The notes beneath the pieces were generated by a model, which did not search any database, was not told the origin of the DNA, and saw only the letters and a list, made by a program, of their open reading frames with translations. A DNA stretch of 64,000 nt from Streptococcus vestibularis (lineage in GTDB: Bacteria > Bacillota > Bacilli > Lactobacillales > Streptococcaceae), in assembly GCA_010604095.1 (NCBI GenBank), contig JAABLG010000004.1, forward strand, positions 15,306 to 79,305, written 5' to 3'. Position 1 is the stretch's first letter, and the number at the start of each line of letters is the position of its first letter. This document shows positions 44,971 through 54,734 of the stretch, one piece after another. The position numbers and the translations under genes were made by a program.

Positions 44971-46815
44971 ATGCTTCAACGTCTGAAAAACATTTTAATA
45001 GGTGAACCCTTGACCCAGGATAATAGCAGTGATGATCACTTATTATCTAAGGTTCAAGCGTTAGCCATGTTGTCGAGTGATGCTCTATCATCTATCGCAT
45101 ATGGTCCTGAACAGGTCGTATTGGTCTTGATGGCTGTATCAAGCGCTGCTATTTGGTGGTCTATCCCTATTGGGGTTTTGGTTTTAGTCCTTTTGGCTAG
45201 CCTTACTATTTCTTACAGACAGGTAATTAAGGCCTATCCACAAGGTGGTGGTGCCTACATGGTAACTTCGGAAAATCTGTCACCTAAATTTGGTTTGATA
45301 GCTGGTGGTAGCCTCTTAGTCGACTATATGTTGACAGTAGCCGTTTCAGTTGCCTCAGGTGCGGATGCCATTACTTCAGCTATTCCTTTACTTCATCCCT
45401 ATAATCTGGAAATCTCAATGATTTTGGTGCTTGTTTTGATGGTGATGAACCTCAGGGGAATGCGTGAATCGGCAAAATCTCTGATGATTCCTGTTTATCT
45501 CTTTATTGTCTCAACGATGTTCTTATTAGGATTTGGTTTCTTACAGATCTTAACGGGGCATATGCCTTATGCGGCTACGGCCCATTTAGGCCAACCGATT
45601 ACAGGTGTGTCAGTGATTCTTATTTTAAGGGCTTTTACATCAGGTTCGGCTTCATTGACAGGGGTGGAAGCTATTTCTAATGCAGTGCCTTTCTTTAAGA
45701 AACCTAAGCCTAAAAACGCTGCATCAACCCTCTTTATCATGTCAAGCATCTTGGGGATTATGTTTGCCGGGATTACCTTCCTAAACTGGTGGACTGGCAT
45801 TACACCTCATTCAGGTGTGACAATTTTGGCACAGATGGCTAGAGAAATTCTTGGCTATTCATGGATTGGTAGTATCTTATTTTATATCTTCCAATTCTCA
45901 ACTGCTATGATTCTTGCAGTAGCAGCAAATACTGGTTTTTCAGCCTTTCCGATGTTGTCCTTTAATATGGCTAAGAATAAATACATGCCTCACATGTATC
46001 TTGAAAAAGGTGCACGTATGGGATACTCTAACGGTATCTTGACGCTGGCTATTGGGGCCATTACCCTCTTATTCATTTTCCGAGGAAATACGGAACGGTT
46101 GATTCCGCTTTATACTATTGGGGTGTTCATTCCTTTTGCACTTTCTCAAACAGGGATGGTTGTCCATTGGATTCGTGAATATGGTAAGGGATTCTGGAAA
46201 CACTCTTTAGCTAATATTTTAGGTGCCCTAATTTGTTATGCTATCGTCCTCATTCTCTTCCTTTTCCGTCTAGGAGATATTTGGCCATTCTTCCCTATTA
46301 TTGCGATTTTGATGTGGATGTTCCTTAAGATTAAGAAACATTACAATGGGGTTGCTCAACAATTGCGTATTGATGGTCAAGTCAAAGAACATCATTATCA
46401 AGGCAATATTGTCCTTATCTTGGTGGGGAATGTTACAAAGGCTAATATTGGTGCTATTTCTTATGCACGTTCTATTGGTGATAAGGTTATCGCTATGCAT
46501 GTGTCTACTAAAGATACAGAGAATAAGGACAAGGAAACCGAACAAGAGTTTAAAAAATATTTCCCAGAAATCGAGATGGTTCATATCCAATCACCTTACA
46601 GTTCAATTACGCAGTCAACTATTCAATATGTAGACGAAGTAGCTACTCAGGCTGAAAAAGAGAATGCGACTCTGACTGTTATGATTCCACAGTTTGTTCC
46701 GAAAAAATCATGGCAAACCATGCTTCACAACCAGATGAGTTTACGATTGAAATATTATCTCAAATGGCGTGAGAATATTGTCATTTCATCATATTCTTAC
46801 CACTTAAAAGATTAA
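44971..46815 (+). CDS. kimA: APC-family potassium importer, KimA (YdaO) type
   Basis: The 614-residue protein has about 12 transmembrane helices. The KimA start is visible in KVQALAMLSSDALSSIAYGPEQVVLVL, then AYPQGGGAYMVTSENL and ADAITSAIPLL, residues that in KimA line the potassium path. A C-terminal cytoplasmic domain of about 150 residues (GNIVLILVGNVTKANIGAISYARSIGDKVIAMHV) is USP-like. Family knowledge supports high-affinity K+ uptake with proton coupling, inhibited by c-di-AMP; substrate is inferred. Own promoter and terminator. No ydaO riboswitch fits in the short leader. Confidence 0.83.
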   Translation: MLQRLKNILIGEPLTQDNSSDDHLLSKVQALAMLSSDALSSIAYGPEQVVLVLMAVSSAAIWWSIPIGVLVLVLLASLTISYRQVIKAYPQGGGAYMVTSENLSPKFGLIAGGSLLVDYMLTVAVSVASGADAITSAIPLLHPYNLEISMILVLVLMVMNLRGMRESAKSLMIPVYLFIVSTMFLLGFGFLQILTGHMPYAATAHLGQPITGVSVILILRAFTSGSASLTGVEAISNAVPFFKKPKPKNAASTLFIMSSILGIMFAGITFLNWWTGITPHSGVTILAQMAREILGYSWIGSILFYIFQFSTAMILAVAANTGFSAFPMLSFNMAKNKYMPHMYLEKGARMGYSNGILTLAIGAITLLFIFRGNTERLIPLYTIGVFIPFALSQTGMVVHWIREYGKGFWKHSLANILGALICYAIVLILFLFRLGDIWPFFPIIAILMWMFLKIKKHYNGVAQQLRIDGQVKEHHYQGNIVLILVGNVTKANIGAISYARSIGDKVIAMHVSTKDTENKDKETEQEFKKYFPEIEMVHIQSPYSSITQSTIQYVDEVATQAEKENATLTVMIPQFVPKKSWQTMLHNQMSLRLKYYLKWRENIVISSYSYHLKD

Positions 46816-46823
46816 ATAAAGAC

Positions 46824-46868
46824 AAGCGAGGACAGTCCCCATGTGACGGGGAGTCTTCGCTTTTTTAG
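46824..46868 (+). terminator. Terminator after the KimA-like gene
   Basis: AAGCGAGGAC with CCCC pairs with GGGG and GTCTTCGCTT, followed by TTTT. Confidence 0.88.
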
Positions 46869-46960
46869 CTGGAATTCAGCTAGGCAATTTTATTTTTTGC
46901 AAGAAAAATCGAGCAAAATGAGTTATAATAGATAGTACTATAACGTTTCAAGAGGAAATT

Positions 46961-47524
46961 ATGGCAAATCAAGAAAAAGTAGAACAAGCAGTCTATCAAT
47001 TATTGGAAGCTCTGGGTGAAAATCCTGAGCGTGAAGGTCTTTTGGATACGCCAAAACGTGTGGCTAAGATGTATGCTGAGATGTTTTCAGGCTTAAATGA
47101 AGACCCTAAAGATCAGTTTACAGCAGTCTTTTCAGAAGTACATGACGAAGTTGTCCTTGTCAAGGATATTCCTTTTTACTCTATGTGTGAGCATCATTTG
47201 GTTCCCTTTTATGGAAAGGCTCATGTAGCTTATCTGCCAAGTGGGGATAAGGTGACTGGACTGTCAAAATTAGCACGTGCTGTTGAAGTGGCGGCCCGTC
47301 GTCCACAATTGCAAGAACGTCTGACAGATCAAGTCGCTACAGCGCTTGAAGAAGCCCTTAATCCTCGAGGTGTTTTTGTCATGGTGGAAGCAGAACACAT
47401 GTGTATGACCATGCGTGGTATTAAGAAACCAGGAAGTAAGACCATCACAACAGTTGCTAAAGGCCTTTATAAAGAAGACCGTGAAGAACGTAAGGAAATT
47501 CTTTCTTTGATGCGTGATTTTTAG
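46961..47524 (+). CDS. folE: GTP cyclohydrolase I
   Basis: FolE turns GTP into dihydroneopterin triphosphate, the first step of folate synthesis. The 187-residue protein has the zinc Cys/His cluster in [18 protein letters not shown] (about residues 73-90) and the second Cys in [33 protein letters not shown] is also typical. ATG 46961 follows AAGAGGAAATT. It is eight bases from folP and in the same operon. Confidence 0.96.
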   Translation: MANQEKVEQAVYQLLEALGENPEREGLLDTPKRVAKMYAEMFSGLNEDPKDQFTAVFSEVHDEVVLVKDIPFYSMCEHHLVPFYGKAHVAYLPSGDKVTGLSKLARAVEVAARRPQLQERLTDQVATALEEALNPRGVFVMVEAEHMCMTMRGIKKPGSKTITTVAKGLYKEDREERKEILSLMRDF

Positions 47525-47532
47525 GAGTTAAA

Positions 47533-48333
47533 ATGTTTATTGGTAAACATGAGATTGCAGGTAAGGCCTGCATTATGGGAATCTTGAATGTCACCCCAGA
47601 TTCTTTTTCAGACGGTGGTGATTTTGACACAATAGAAGATGCGCTAGCTCAGGTTGAGCGTATGATTGCTCAAGGGGCTAGTATTATTGACGTGGGTGGT
47701 GAGTCTACAAGACCCGGAGCAGAATTTGTTACCGAGGAAGAAGAGATTGCTCGTATTGTGCCAATTATACAAGCTATTAAGGCAAATTATGACGTTCTCG
47801 TCAGTATTGATACCTACAAGACAGCTACTGCTAGAGTTGCTCTTGAAGCAGGTGCGGATATTCTTAATGATGTTTGGGCAGGTCTTTATGATGGTCAGAT
47901 GTTAGCTTTAGCTGCTGAGAAAGACGTGCCAATCATCCTAATGCACAATCAAAAGGAAGAAATTTACAATGACGTCACTGAAGATGTCTGTGCCTTTCTC
48001 AATCAACGTGCGCAAGCTGCCTTGGAAGCTGGTGTAGCCAAGGAAAATATCTGGATTGATCCTGGCTTTGGTTTTGCTAAAAATGTCCAACACAATATAG
48101 ATCTGCTTAAAGGCTTGGACAAGGTTGTTGAGCTTGGGTATCCTGTTCTTTTTGGGATTTCTCGTAAGCGTGTTGTGGATTATCTCCTAGGTGGAAATAT
48201 TCCTGCCAAGGACCGTGATCAAGGGACAGCTGCTCTATCTGGTTATGCTGTTAGCAAGGGATGTCAAATTGTTCGTGTCCATAATGTTGAAGCCAATCGT
48301 GATATTGTCAAGACTATCGCAGGAATTTTATGA
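47533..48333 (+). CDS. folP: Dihydropteroate synthase
   Basis: FolP condenses hydroxymethyldihydropterin pyrophosphate with p-aminobenzoate and is the sulfonamide target. The 266-residue TIM barrel has MGILNVTPDSFSDGGDF (residues 16-32), VGGESTRPGAEFV, VSIDTYKTATAR, NDVWAG, IWIDPGFGFAK and GISRKRVVD. ATG 47533 follows TTAGGAGTTAAA. The remaining pathway genes folB-folK lie 1.7 kb on, beyond the minus-strand amylase gene. Confidence 0.96.
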   Translation: MFIGKHEIAGKACIMGILNVTPDSFSDGGDFDTIEDALAQVERMIAQGASIIDVGGESTRPGAEFVTEEEEIARIVPIIQAIKANYDVLVSIDTYKTATARVALEAGADILNDVWAGLYDGQMLALAAEKDVPIILMHNQKEEIYNDVTEDVCAFLNQRAQAALEAGVAKENIWIDPGFGFAKNVQHNIDLLKGLDKVVELGYPVLFGISRKRVVDYLLGGNIPAKDRDQGTAALSGYAVSKGCQIVRVHNVEANRDIVKTIAGIL

Positions 48334-48340
48334 AACGAAA

Positions 48341-48366
48341 AAAAAGCTCAAATCGAGCTTTTTTTC
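48341..48366. terminator. Bidirectional terminator between folP and the amylase gene
   Basis: AAAAAGCTC pairs with GAGCTTTTT around an AAATC loop, A-rich on the left and T-rich on the right. Confidence 0.88.
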
Positions 48367-49818
48367 TTAGTCTTGAATTGTCCAAACGCTGACAGATTTT
48401 TCAGAAACTGGGAAGTCTCCCCATCCGTCTTCATCAATAGTTACAGTATCAGAGCAGTTTCCAAGGATGTCATGGAAGGTTTGTCCAGCCCAATCACTGC
48501 CAATTTCCATAGTTTTGCTGTTAGCAACATCATTAGAAATGGTTACGGCTAATGGAGTACCGCCTTCGTTGCCAGAGCGTGTCCATCCGATACAGTTAGG
48601 GTCGTCAAAGTAGTCTTTTTGCTCTCCGTAAGCTAATTCTTTACGAGCGTAAAGTAGGGTGTCTAAGACCTCTTGGAAACTTTCCTGAGCAAACTCCCCT
48701 TCGATACCATAGTAGTCCCCATAAAACAGGCAAGGAAGACCATCTTCACGAAGTAGAATAAGAGCGTAAGCAGCTGGCTTAAACCATTCTTCAACAGTTG
48801 ATTCTAGAGCCTGTCCACGTTGGGTATCGTGGTTCTCTACGAAGGTTACCGCATGCTCTGGGTGATTTTTGACTAATGTTTGATCGAAAATAGTCGTCAA
48901 ATCGTAATCGGCCCCTTCCAGGCTGGCATCGTATAAGTTGTTATGAAGGCGAACATCCACAAGGTCAAAGCGGTTTTCAGTTTTTTCGAGATAAGTATTA
49001 TTATCTTCTTCCTTGGCATTCCAAAATTCCCCAAAGACATAGAAGTCTTGTCCTTGTTTTTCTTTGACGTCACGTATGAAATTACGCATAAAGAAAGAGT
49101 CTATATGTTTGACAGCATCCATGCGGAAACCGAGGACTCCAGTTGTTTGTACGAACCAGTCGACCCAACTGTAGATATTTTCAATGACTTCAGGATGCTT
49201 ATAGTCTAGATTGGCATACATAAGGTAGTCAAAGTTACCGTTTTCGTTGTCTACCAAGTCGTTTTCAGCCCAACCTTTGTTGTCACCTTGGATAAGATAG
49301 ATACCACTTTTATTACGTTTGGCATCGAAGTCCGTCCCGTTAAAGTGGTACCAGTGCCATTCAAAATCGTTGTAGGCCTTTTGACGACCATCAAATGTGA
49401 AATGTGTCCACCCTTCAATTTCAAAAGGCTTGCTGATTTCTTTTGTACGATCCTCTGGGTCAACTTCGACCACTTCGAAGGTCTCGAGTTTATCCGCTGC
49501 CGCCTTGTGATTAAGGACGACGTCAGCCATGGGTACAATACCAACGTCTTTGAGGCGATTAATAGCATTGAGATATTCATCTTTGAAACCGTACTTAGTG
49601 CGAATAGTACCTTTTTGATCGAATTCGCCTAGGTCAAAGAGGTCATAGACTCCGTAACCGACATCATCTTTATTAGTGCCTTTAAAAGCAGGTGGCATCC
49701 AAACATGGCTAATACCAAGGCCTGAGAGGTGTTGGGCATCTTCAGCCAAGTGATTCCAATGTTGTCCATCGCTTGGAAGATACCATTCAAAATATTGCAT
49801 TACAGTTTGATTTGTCAT
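48367..49818 (-). CDS. Cytoplasmic alpha-amylase (GH13)
   Basis: The 483-residue enzyme hydrolyses alpha-1,4-glucan bonds. Catalytic GH13 residues are seen in GFRMDAVKHI (nucleophile Asp), YVFGEFW (acid Glu) and VENHDTQ (Asp). The start MTNQTVMQYFEWYLPSDGQHWNHL is that of liquefying-type GH13_5 amylases. There is no signal peptide, so it should act inside the cell on glycogen-like or imported maltodextrins. ATG 49818 is chosen for the AAGGAATTAACT site just before it; a start ten codons earlier is less likely. A cre site over its -35 shows glucose repression. It splits the folate gene set. Confidence 0.92.
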   Translation of the reverse strand: MTNQTVMQYFEWYLPSDGQHWNHLAEDAQHLSGLGISHVWMPPAFKGTNKDDVGYGVYDLFDLGEFDQKGTIRTKYGFKDEYLNAINRLKDVGIVPMADVVLNHKAAADKLETFEVVEVDPEDRTKEISKPFEIEGWTHFTFDGRQKAYNDFEWHWYHFNGTDFDAKRNKSGIYLIQGDNKGWAENDLVDNENGNFDYLMYANLDYKHPEVIENIYSWVDWFVQTTGVLGFRMDAVKHIDSFFMRNFIRDVKEKQGQDFYVFGEFWNAKEEDNNTYLEKTENRFDLVDVRLHNNLYDASLEGADYDLTTIFDQTLVKNHPEHAVTFVENHDTQRGQALESTVEEWFKPAAYALILLREDGLPCLFYGDYYGIEGEFAQESFQEVLDTLLYARKELAYGEQKDYFDDPNCIGWTRSGNEGGTPLAVTISNDVANSKTMEIGSDWAGQTFHDILGNCSDTVTIDEDGWGDFPVSEKSVSVWTIQD

Positions 49819-49887
49819 AGTTAATTCCTTGTTCATTGAGAAAGTCATAGATGTTGTAGCAGTAGGTTATTTAACCTCTGCACCTTT

Positions 49888-49915
49888 ATTTTATCAAATA
49901 AGAATAATTGTGCAA
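49888..49915 (-). promoter_or_regulatory. Amylase promoter
   Basis: Minus strand -35 TTGCAC (49915-49910), 16-bp spacer, TGA plus -10 TAAAAT (49893-49888). Confidence 0.82.
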
Positions 49916-49924
49916 GCGTTTGCA
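49911..49924. promoter_or_regulatory. cre site (CcpA operator) over the amylase -35
   Basis: TGCAAGCGTTTGCA is a near-perfect dyad and a strong cre match. Overlap with the -35 box predicts catabolite repression of the amylase. Confidence 0.88.
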
Positions 49925-50040
49925 TTGAATAAAGTGACAAAAGTCTCTGTTTTGTCTAAAAAATCATACGAATTAGAGCGTAACTTTTTAGCTGTTTTAT
50001 GCTAGAATAAGGGTAAGTTTAGTCGTCTAAAGGAGAGTAA

Positions 50041-50400
50041 ATGGATAAAATAATTTTGAATGGTTGCCGTTTCTATGGCTATCATGGTGCTTTTGCTGAG
50101 GAACAAACCCTAGGACAGATTTTTGTGGTGGATTTGGAATTGGCAGTTGATTTGGTCAAGGCCTCACGAAGTGATGAACTAGCAGATACGGTTCATTATG
50201 GCTTGGTTTTTGAGGCTGTGAAGAGACAGGTGGAAGAAGTAAAGTATAGCTTAATTGAGCGTTTAGCTGGTGCTATTTGCGAAGATTTATTTGCTCAATT
50301 TGGCCCTATCCAAGCCATTAAGATTCGTATTTATAAGGAGAATCCACCTATTAACGGACATTACAAGAGTGTGGGAATTGAGTTGGAGCGTAGCCGATGA
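50041..50400 (+). CDS. folB: Dihydroneopterin aldolase
   Basis: FolB splits dihydroneopterin to hydroxymethyldihydropterin and glycolaldehyde. The 119-residue protein has the family start ILNGCRFYGYHGAFAEEQTLGQIFVVDLEL, the LADTVHYGLVFEAV block with conserved Tyr, then SLIERLAGAI and the late KENPPINGHYKSVGIE. ATG 50041 follows AAAGGAGAGTAA. A TGCTAGAAT extended -10 lies at about 50000. Its last four bases overlap the folK start. Confidence 0.94.
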   Translation: MDKIILNGCRFYGYHGAFAEEQTLGQIFVVDLELAVDLVKASRSDELADTVHYGLVFEAVKRQVEEVKYSLIERLAGAICEDLFAQFGPIQAIKIRIYKENPPINGHYKSVGIELERSR

Positions 50401-50888
50401 CAAAAGTTTACTTGAGTTTGGGGTCTAACATGGGCGACCGCCAAGGCTATCTCCAAAGAGCTGTGGAAGCCTTGAAGCAGTTGACTGATACTGAGGTTGA
50501 AACCGTGTCCTCTTATTATGAAACAGCCGCTTGGGGGCTAACAGATCAGGCTGATTTTTTAAACCTCGCCTTGGCATTAGAAACGCAGTTGCCAGCTGAA
50601 AGCCTACTCAGTGCTTGTCAGGCCATTGAGAAAGACTTGGATCGCGTTCGCCATGAGCATTGGGGACCCCGGACCGTGGATATTGATATTCTTCTCTATG
50701 GACAGGAAATTTGGGAGACTGAGCATCTGATAGTACCACATCCTTTCATGACTCAGAGAGCCTTTGTTTTGGTTCCTCTGCTAGAAATTGCAAAGGACTT
50801 AGTTGAGCCTCAAACTGGTCAAACCTACGAAAATTATTTGAGTCAATTAGACACTAATGATGTTCACAAATTCGTGACTTCGGACTAG
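50397..50888 (+). CDS. folK: Hydroxymethyldihydropterin pyrophosphokinase
   Basis: FolK activates the pterin with ATP for FolP. The 163-residue protein shows YLSLGSNMGDRQGYLQRAVEALK at the start, then the loop AAWGLTDQADFLNLAL and the signature HEHWGPRTVDIDILLYG with the Asp pair that binds magnesium. It overlaps folB by four bases (ATGA), so translation is coupled. A short T-rich stretch separates it from the murB transcript. Confidence 0.95.
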   Translation: MTKVYLSLGSNMGDRQGYLQRAVEALKQLTDTEVETVSSYYETAAWGLTDQADFLNLALALETQLPAESLLSACQAIEKDLDRVRHEHWGPRTVDIDILLYGQEIWETEHLIVPHPFMTQRAFVLVPLLEIAKDLVEPQTGQTYENYLSQLDTNDVHKFVTSD

Positions 50889-50930
50889 TTTTTACTAAAA
50901 TTCCTTGTCGTCAAGATGGGGATTTTTTGC

Positions 50931-50936
50931 TATAAT
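50931..50936 (+). promoter_or_regulatory. -10 box of the murB-pot operon
   Basis: TATAAT at 50931-50936, preceded by TTTTTTGC. Predicted transcription start near 50943, giving a 134-base leader. Confidence 0.6.
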
Positions 50937-50942
50937 TAATCT

Positions 50943-51076
50943 TGGCTTTTGCTGTATTTTTCCTCGATGTTCGAGGGGAAAATAGTAACACATTTGTAGG
51001 TTCTGCCTTTAATGATAGGGAAGCCTATCACAATGCCTACGAAGAAATAAAAAGAATAGAAAAGTATGGAAAAAAT
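50943..51076 (+). other. Structured leader of murB
   Basis: The leader contains a hairpin TTTTCCTCG-ATGT-TCGAGGGGAAAA and later partly complementary blocks (TGTAGG with CCTACG, about 30 bases apart). The murB frame is open through it, but its translation is not like MurB. It may therefore be a regulatory leader for the murB-potABCD operon. Confidence 0.4.
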
Positions 51077-51979
51077 ATGCTTGATGAATTAAAAAAAGAT
51101 TTAGTGGGAATTGATATTCGTTTCAATGAACCCTTAAAACGTTACACCTATACCAAGGTTGGTGGACCAGCAGATTATTTGGCCTTTCCACGTAATCGTT
51201 ATGAGCTTTCTCGTATTGTCAAATTTGCTAATAAGCAAGGGATTCCCTGGATGGTTCTTGGAAATGCTAGTAATTTGATTGTCCGTGATGGCGGTATCCG
51301 AGGCTTTGTGATTATGTTTGACAAGCTTAACGGTATTGCAGTAAACGGTTATCAAATTGAAGCAGAAGCGGGTGCTAATTTGATTGCGACAACAAAGGTG
51401 GCTCGTTTCCAAAGCTTGACTGGTTTTGAATTTGCAGCAGGCATCCCAGGTAGTGTTGGTGGTGCTGTATTCATGAATGCTGGGGCCTATGGCGGAGAGA
51501 TTGCTCATATCTTGGTTTCTGCTCAGGTTTTGACAAAAGACGGTGATATTCGTACCATTGCGGCACGTGACATGCGTTTTGGTTACCGTCGCTCGGTTCT
51601 TCAGGAGACTGGTGAAGTTGTTATTTCAGCTAAGTTTAATCTCCATCCAGGTGACTATCATCAAATTAAGAATGAAATGAATCGCCTCAATCACTTACGT
51701 GAACTTAAGCAACCTCTCGAATACCCTTCATGTGGTTCTGTTTTTAAACGCCCACCAGGCCACTTTGCTGGTCAGCTTATTACGGAAGCTAATCTTAAAG
51801 GACATCGTATCGGTGGTGTTGAAGTTTCAACCAAGCATGCTGGTTTCATGGTCAATGTGGATCAAGGAACAGCTAAAGATTATGAGGATCTTATCGCCGA
51901 TGTCATTGCCAAGGTTAAGGAAAATTCTGGAGTTACCTTAGAACCTGAAGTTCGTATCATTGGTGATAAGCTTAACTAA
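51077..51979 (+). CDS. murB: UDP-N-acetylenolpyruvoylglucosamine reductase
   Basis: MurB reduces the enolpyruvyl group made by MurA to give UDP-MurNAc. From ATG 51077 ([34 protein letters not shown]) the 300-residue flavoprotein has the FAD-binding [20 protein letters not shown] and [32 protein letters not shown] with the catalytic Ser/Cys region and a final Glu in LEPEVRIIG complete it. Length is typical of the Gram-positive type. An extension to a TTG at 50942 would add 45 residues unlike the family. It heads the operon with potABCD, 46 bases before potA. Confidence 0.93.
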   Translation: MLDELKKDLVGIDIRFNEPLKRYTYTKVGGPADYLAFPRNRYELSRIVKFANKQGIPWMVLGNASNLIVRDGGIRGFVIMFDKLNGIAVNGYQIEAEAGANLIATTKVARFQSLTGFEFAAGIPGSVGGAVFMNAGAYGGEIAHILVSAQVLTKDGDIRTIAARDMRFGYRRSVLQETGEVVISAKFNLHPGDYHQIKNEMNRLNHLRELKQPLEYPSCGSVFKRPPGHFAGQLITEANLKGHRIGGVEVSTKHAGFMVNVDQGTAKDYEDLIADVIAKVKENSGVTLEPEVRIIGDKLN

Positions 51980-52025
51980 ATCAACCCCTATCTTATATTT
52001 AATTTTTATGGAGGACTTATGACAA

Positions 52026-53180
52026 TTGACTAATCCGATTATTGCCTTTCAAAACGTCTCAAAAGTGTTTGAAGACAGTGGCACACAAGTTTTAAAAGAC
52101 ATCAACTTCGAACTAGAAGAAGGAAAATTCTATACTCTTCTTGGAGCTTCTGGCTCTGGGAAATCAACCATTTTGAATATCATTGCTGGCCTCTTGGATG
52201 CGACCAGTGGTGACGTCCTTTTAGATGGAAAACGTATCAATGATATCCCTATCAATAAAAGGGATGTCCACACCGTTTTCCAATCTTATGCCCTCTTCCC
52301 ACATATGAATGTCTTTGACAATGTGGCCTTTGCGCTTAAGTTAAAAAAGGTCCCTAAAAAGGAGATTGAAGAGCGTGTAGAAGAAGCCTTGAAAATGGTT
52401 CAACTAGATGGTTATCAAAAGCGCTCAATTCAAAAATTATCTGGTGGACAACGTCAACGGGTGGCCATTGCCCGTGCGATTATCAACCAACCACGAGTGG
52501 TCCTTTTAGATGAGCCTCTGTCAGCACTGGATTTGAAGCTACGTACTGAAATGCAATACGAGTTGCGTGAATTGCAGCAGCGACTAGGGATTACCTTTGT
52601 CTTTGTTACCCACGACCAAGAAGAAGCCTTGGCTATGTCGGATTGGATTTTTGTTATGAATGATGGGGAAATTGTTCAGTCAGGAACCCCTGTTGATATC
52701 TATGATGAGCCTATCAACCACTTTGTAGCTACTTTTATTGGAGAATCCAACATTCTTCCTGGCGTGATGATTGAGGATTATCTGGTTGAGTTCAATGGGA
52801 AACGCTTCGAATCTGTTGATGGAGGAATGCGTCCTAACGAACCTGTTGAAGTGGTTATCCGTCCTGAAGATTTACAAATCACGCTTCCTGAAGAAGGGAA
52901 GCTGCAAGTTCGAGTGGAAACGCAACTCTTCCGTGGGGTTCACTATGAAATTATTGCTCATGATAATCTTGGCAATGAATGGATGATCCACTCGACCCGT
53001 AAGGCTATTGAGGGTGAGATTATTGGTCTTGATTTTACGCCTGAAGATATTCACATCATGCGTCTCAATGAGACAGAAGAAGAATTTGATGCTCGTATTG
53101 AAGAATATGTGGAAATGGAAGAGCATGAAGATGGCTTGATTAATGCCATTGAGGAGGAGCGCCATGAAGAAAACAGCTAG
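52026..53180 (+). CDS. potA: Spermidine/putrescine ABC transporter ATPase
   Basis: The 384-residue ATPase drives polyamine import. Walker [10 protein letters not shown], signature LSGGQRQR, Walker [13 protein letters not shown] and His-loop FVTHDQEE are complete. The C-terminal TOBE domain (from about residue 265, [16 protein letters not shown]) is typical of PotA/MalK ATPases. Start is TTG 52026, ten bases after GGAGG. A nearer ATG is followed by only four codons before a stop. It overlaps potB by 17 bases. Confidence 0.94.
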   Translation: MTNPIIAFQNVSKVFEDSGTQVLKDINFELEEGKFYTLLGASGSGKSTILNIIAGLLDATSGDVLLDGKRINDIPINKRDVHTVFQSYALFPHMNVFDNVAFALKLKKVPKKEIEERVEEALKMVQLDGYQKRSIQKLSGGQRQRVAIARAIINQPRVVLLDEPLSALDLKLRTEMQYELRELQQRLGITFVFVTHDQEEALAMSDWIFVMNDGEIVQSGTPVDIYDEPINHFVATFIGESNILPGVMIEDYLVEFNGKRFESVDGGMRPNEPVEVVIRPEDLQITLPEEGKLQVRVETQLFRGVHYEIIAHDNLGNEWMIHSTRKAIEGEIIGLDFTPEDIHIMRLNETEEEFDARIEEYVEMEEHEDGLINAIEEERHEENS

Positions 53181-53958
53181 CCTCTTTTCGGTACCCTACC
53201 TGCTTTGGCTTCTGCTTTTTGTGGTCGCTCCAGTGCTCATGCTCTTGTATCAGTCTTTCTTTGATATCAGTGGCAACTTTACTTTAGATAATTACGGGAC
53301 CTTCTTTTCCAGTTGGACCTACTTGAGGATGAGCTTCAACTCGGTTCTTTATGCGGCTATTATTACTATAGTCACTCTCCTCATTTCCTATCCTACGGCT
53401 TATCTTTTGACGAGACTCAAGCATAAACAGCTTTGGTTAATGCTTGTCATTTTGCCGACCTGGGTCAATCTCCTTCTTAAAGCTTATGCCTTTATGGGGA
53501 TTTTTGGTCAACAAGGTGGGATTAACGCCTTTCTTGGTTTCTTTGGTATTGCACCTATGCAAATCCTTTTTACGGATTTCTCCTTTATTTTTGTAGCCAG
53601 CTACATCGAAATACCATTTATGATTCTGCCGATTTATAATGCCCTAGATGATTTGGATGAAAATATCGTTAATGCGAGCAAGGATTTGGGTGCTAATGAT
53701 TGGCAGACCTTTACTAAGGTTATCTTTCCTTTGTCGCTTAACGGGGTTCGTTCAGGTGTGCAATCAGTCTTCATCCCTAGTCTCAGTCTCTTTATGTTGA
53801 CACGCTTGATTGGTGGTAACCGAGTGATTACACTAGGAACGGCTATTGAACAGCACTTCCTTACAACGCAAAATTGGGGGATGGGGGCAACCATTGGGGT
53901 TGTTCTCATTGCTGCTATGATTGCGACTATGTGGTTAACGAAGGAGAGACGTCAATGA
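53164..53958 (+). CDS. potB: Spermidine/putrescine ABC transporter permease PotB
   Basis: The 264-residue permease has six helices with the EAA loop [23 protein letters not shown] (near residue 175), the contact for PotA. ATG 53164 ([15 protein letters not shown]) has GAGGAGGAG seven bases upstream and lies inside the end of potA. It ends in ATGA overlap with potC. Confidence 0.93.
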   Translation: MKKTASLFSVPYLLWLLLFVVAPVLMLLYQSFFDISGNFTLDNYGTFFSSWTYLRMSFNSVLYAAIITIVTLLISYPTAYLLTRLKHKQLWLMLVILPTWVNLLLKAYAFMGIFGQQGGINAFLGFFGIAPMQILFTDFSFIFVASYIEIPFMILPIYNALDDLDENIVNASKDLGANDWQTFTKVIFPLSLNGVRSGVQSVFIPSLSLFMLTRLIGGNRVITLGTAIEQHFLTTQNWGMGATIGVVLIAAMIATMWLTKERRQ

Positions 53959-54734
53959 AAAAATTTGCAAATCTCTATCTCGTTTTTGTCTTTGTTATCC
54001 TCTATTTGCCTATCTTTTATTTAATCGCCTATTCTTTCAATAGTGGTGGCGATATGAATCAATTCAAAGGCTTTACGCTGGATAATTATCATAGCATGTT
54101 TTCAGATAGTCGACTCATGTTGATTTTGGCTCAAACCTTCTTCTTAGCCTTTCTTAGTGCTCTCTTGGCGACACTCATTGGTACCTTCGGGTCTATCTTT
54201 ATCTATGAGAGCAAACAGAGGCAGCAAACGGGGATTTTATCTCTAAATAACGTACTCATGGTTGCACCCGACGTTATGATTGGTGCTAGTTTCTTAATTC
54301 TATTTACCTTAATTGGCTTTCAGCTCGGTTTCGTCTCTGTTTTGCTAAGCCACATCGCCTTTTCAATTCCAATTGTGGTTCTCATGGTTTTACCACGTCT
54401 CAAGGAAATGAATCGTGATATGGTAAATGCGGCCTATGACTTGGGTGCGACCCAGTGGCAGATGTTGCGAGAGGTAATGCTACCATACTTGACACCTGGA
54501 ATTATCGCTGGTTATTTTATGGCCTTTACTTATTCTTTGGATGACTTTGCCGTGACCTTCTTCGTTACGGGTAATGGTTTTTCAACACTTGCTGTGGAGA
54601 TTTACTCACGTGCTCGTAAGGGAATTTCTTTGGAAATCAATGCCCTCTCAACCGTTGTTTTCCTATTCTCTATCCTTTTGGTTATTGGCTATTACTTGAT
54701 TACCAAGGAGAAAAAGGAGGAGCAAGATGCGTAG
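53955..54734 (+). CDS. potC: Spermidine/putrescine ABC transporter permease PotC
   Basis: The 259-residue permease is the second channel subunit, with six helices and the EAA loop LKEMNRDMVNAAYDLGATQWQML. ATG 53955 ([16 protein letters not shown]) follows AAGGAGAGACGTCA. A longer reading upstream would be in potB and unlike the family. It overlaps potD by eight bases. Confidence 0.93.
   Translation: MKKFANLYLVFVFVILYLPIFYLIAYSFNSGGDMNQFKGFTLDNYHSMFSDSRLMLILAQTFFLAFLSALLATLIGTFGSIFIYESKQRQQTGILSLNNVLMVAPDVMIGASFLILFTLIGFQLGFVSVLLSHIAFSIPIVVLMVLPRLKEMNRDMVNAAYDLGATQWQMLREVMLPYLTPGIIAGYFMAFTYSLDDFAVTFFVTGNGFSTLAVEIYSRARKGISLEINALSTVVFLFSILLVIGYYLITKEKKEEQDA

Noticed and set aside
50942-51076. 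45-residue N-terminal extension of MurB from TTG 50942
   Set aside because: It has no MurB likeness, no ribosome site, and lies at the predicted transcription start.
52013-52040. ATG just before the potA start
   Set aside because: It is followed by only four codons and a stop; the TTG at 52026 gives the full PotA N-terminus.
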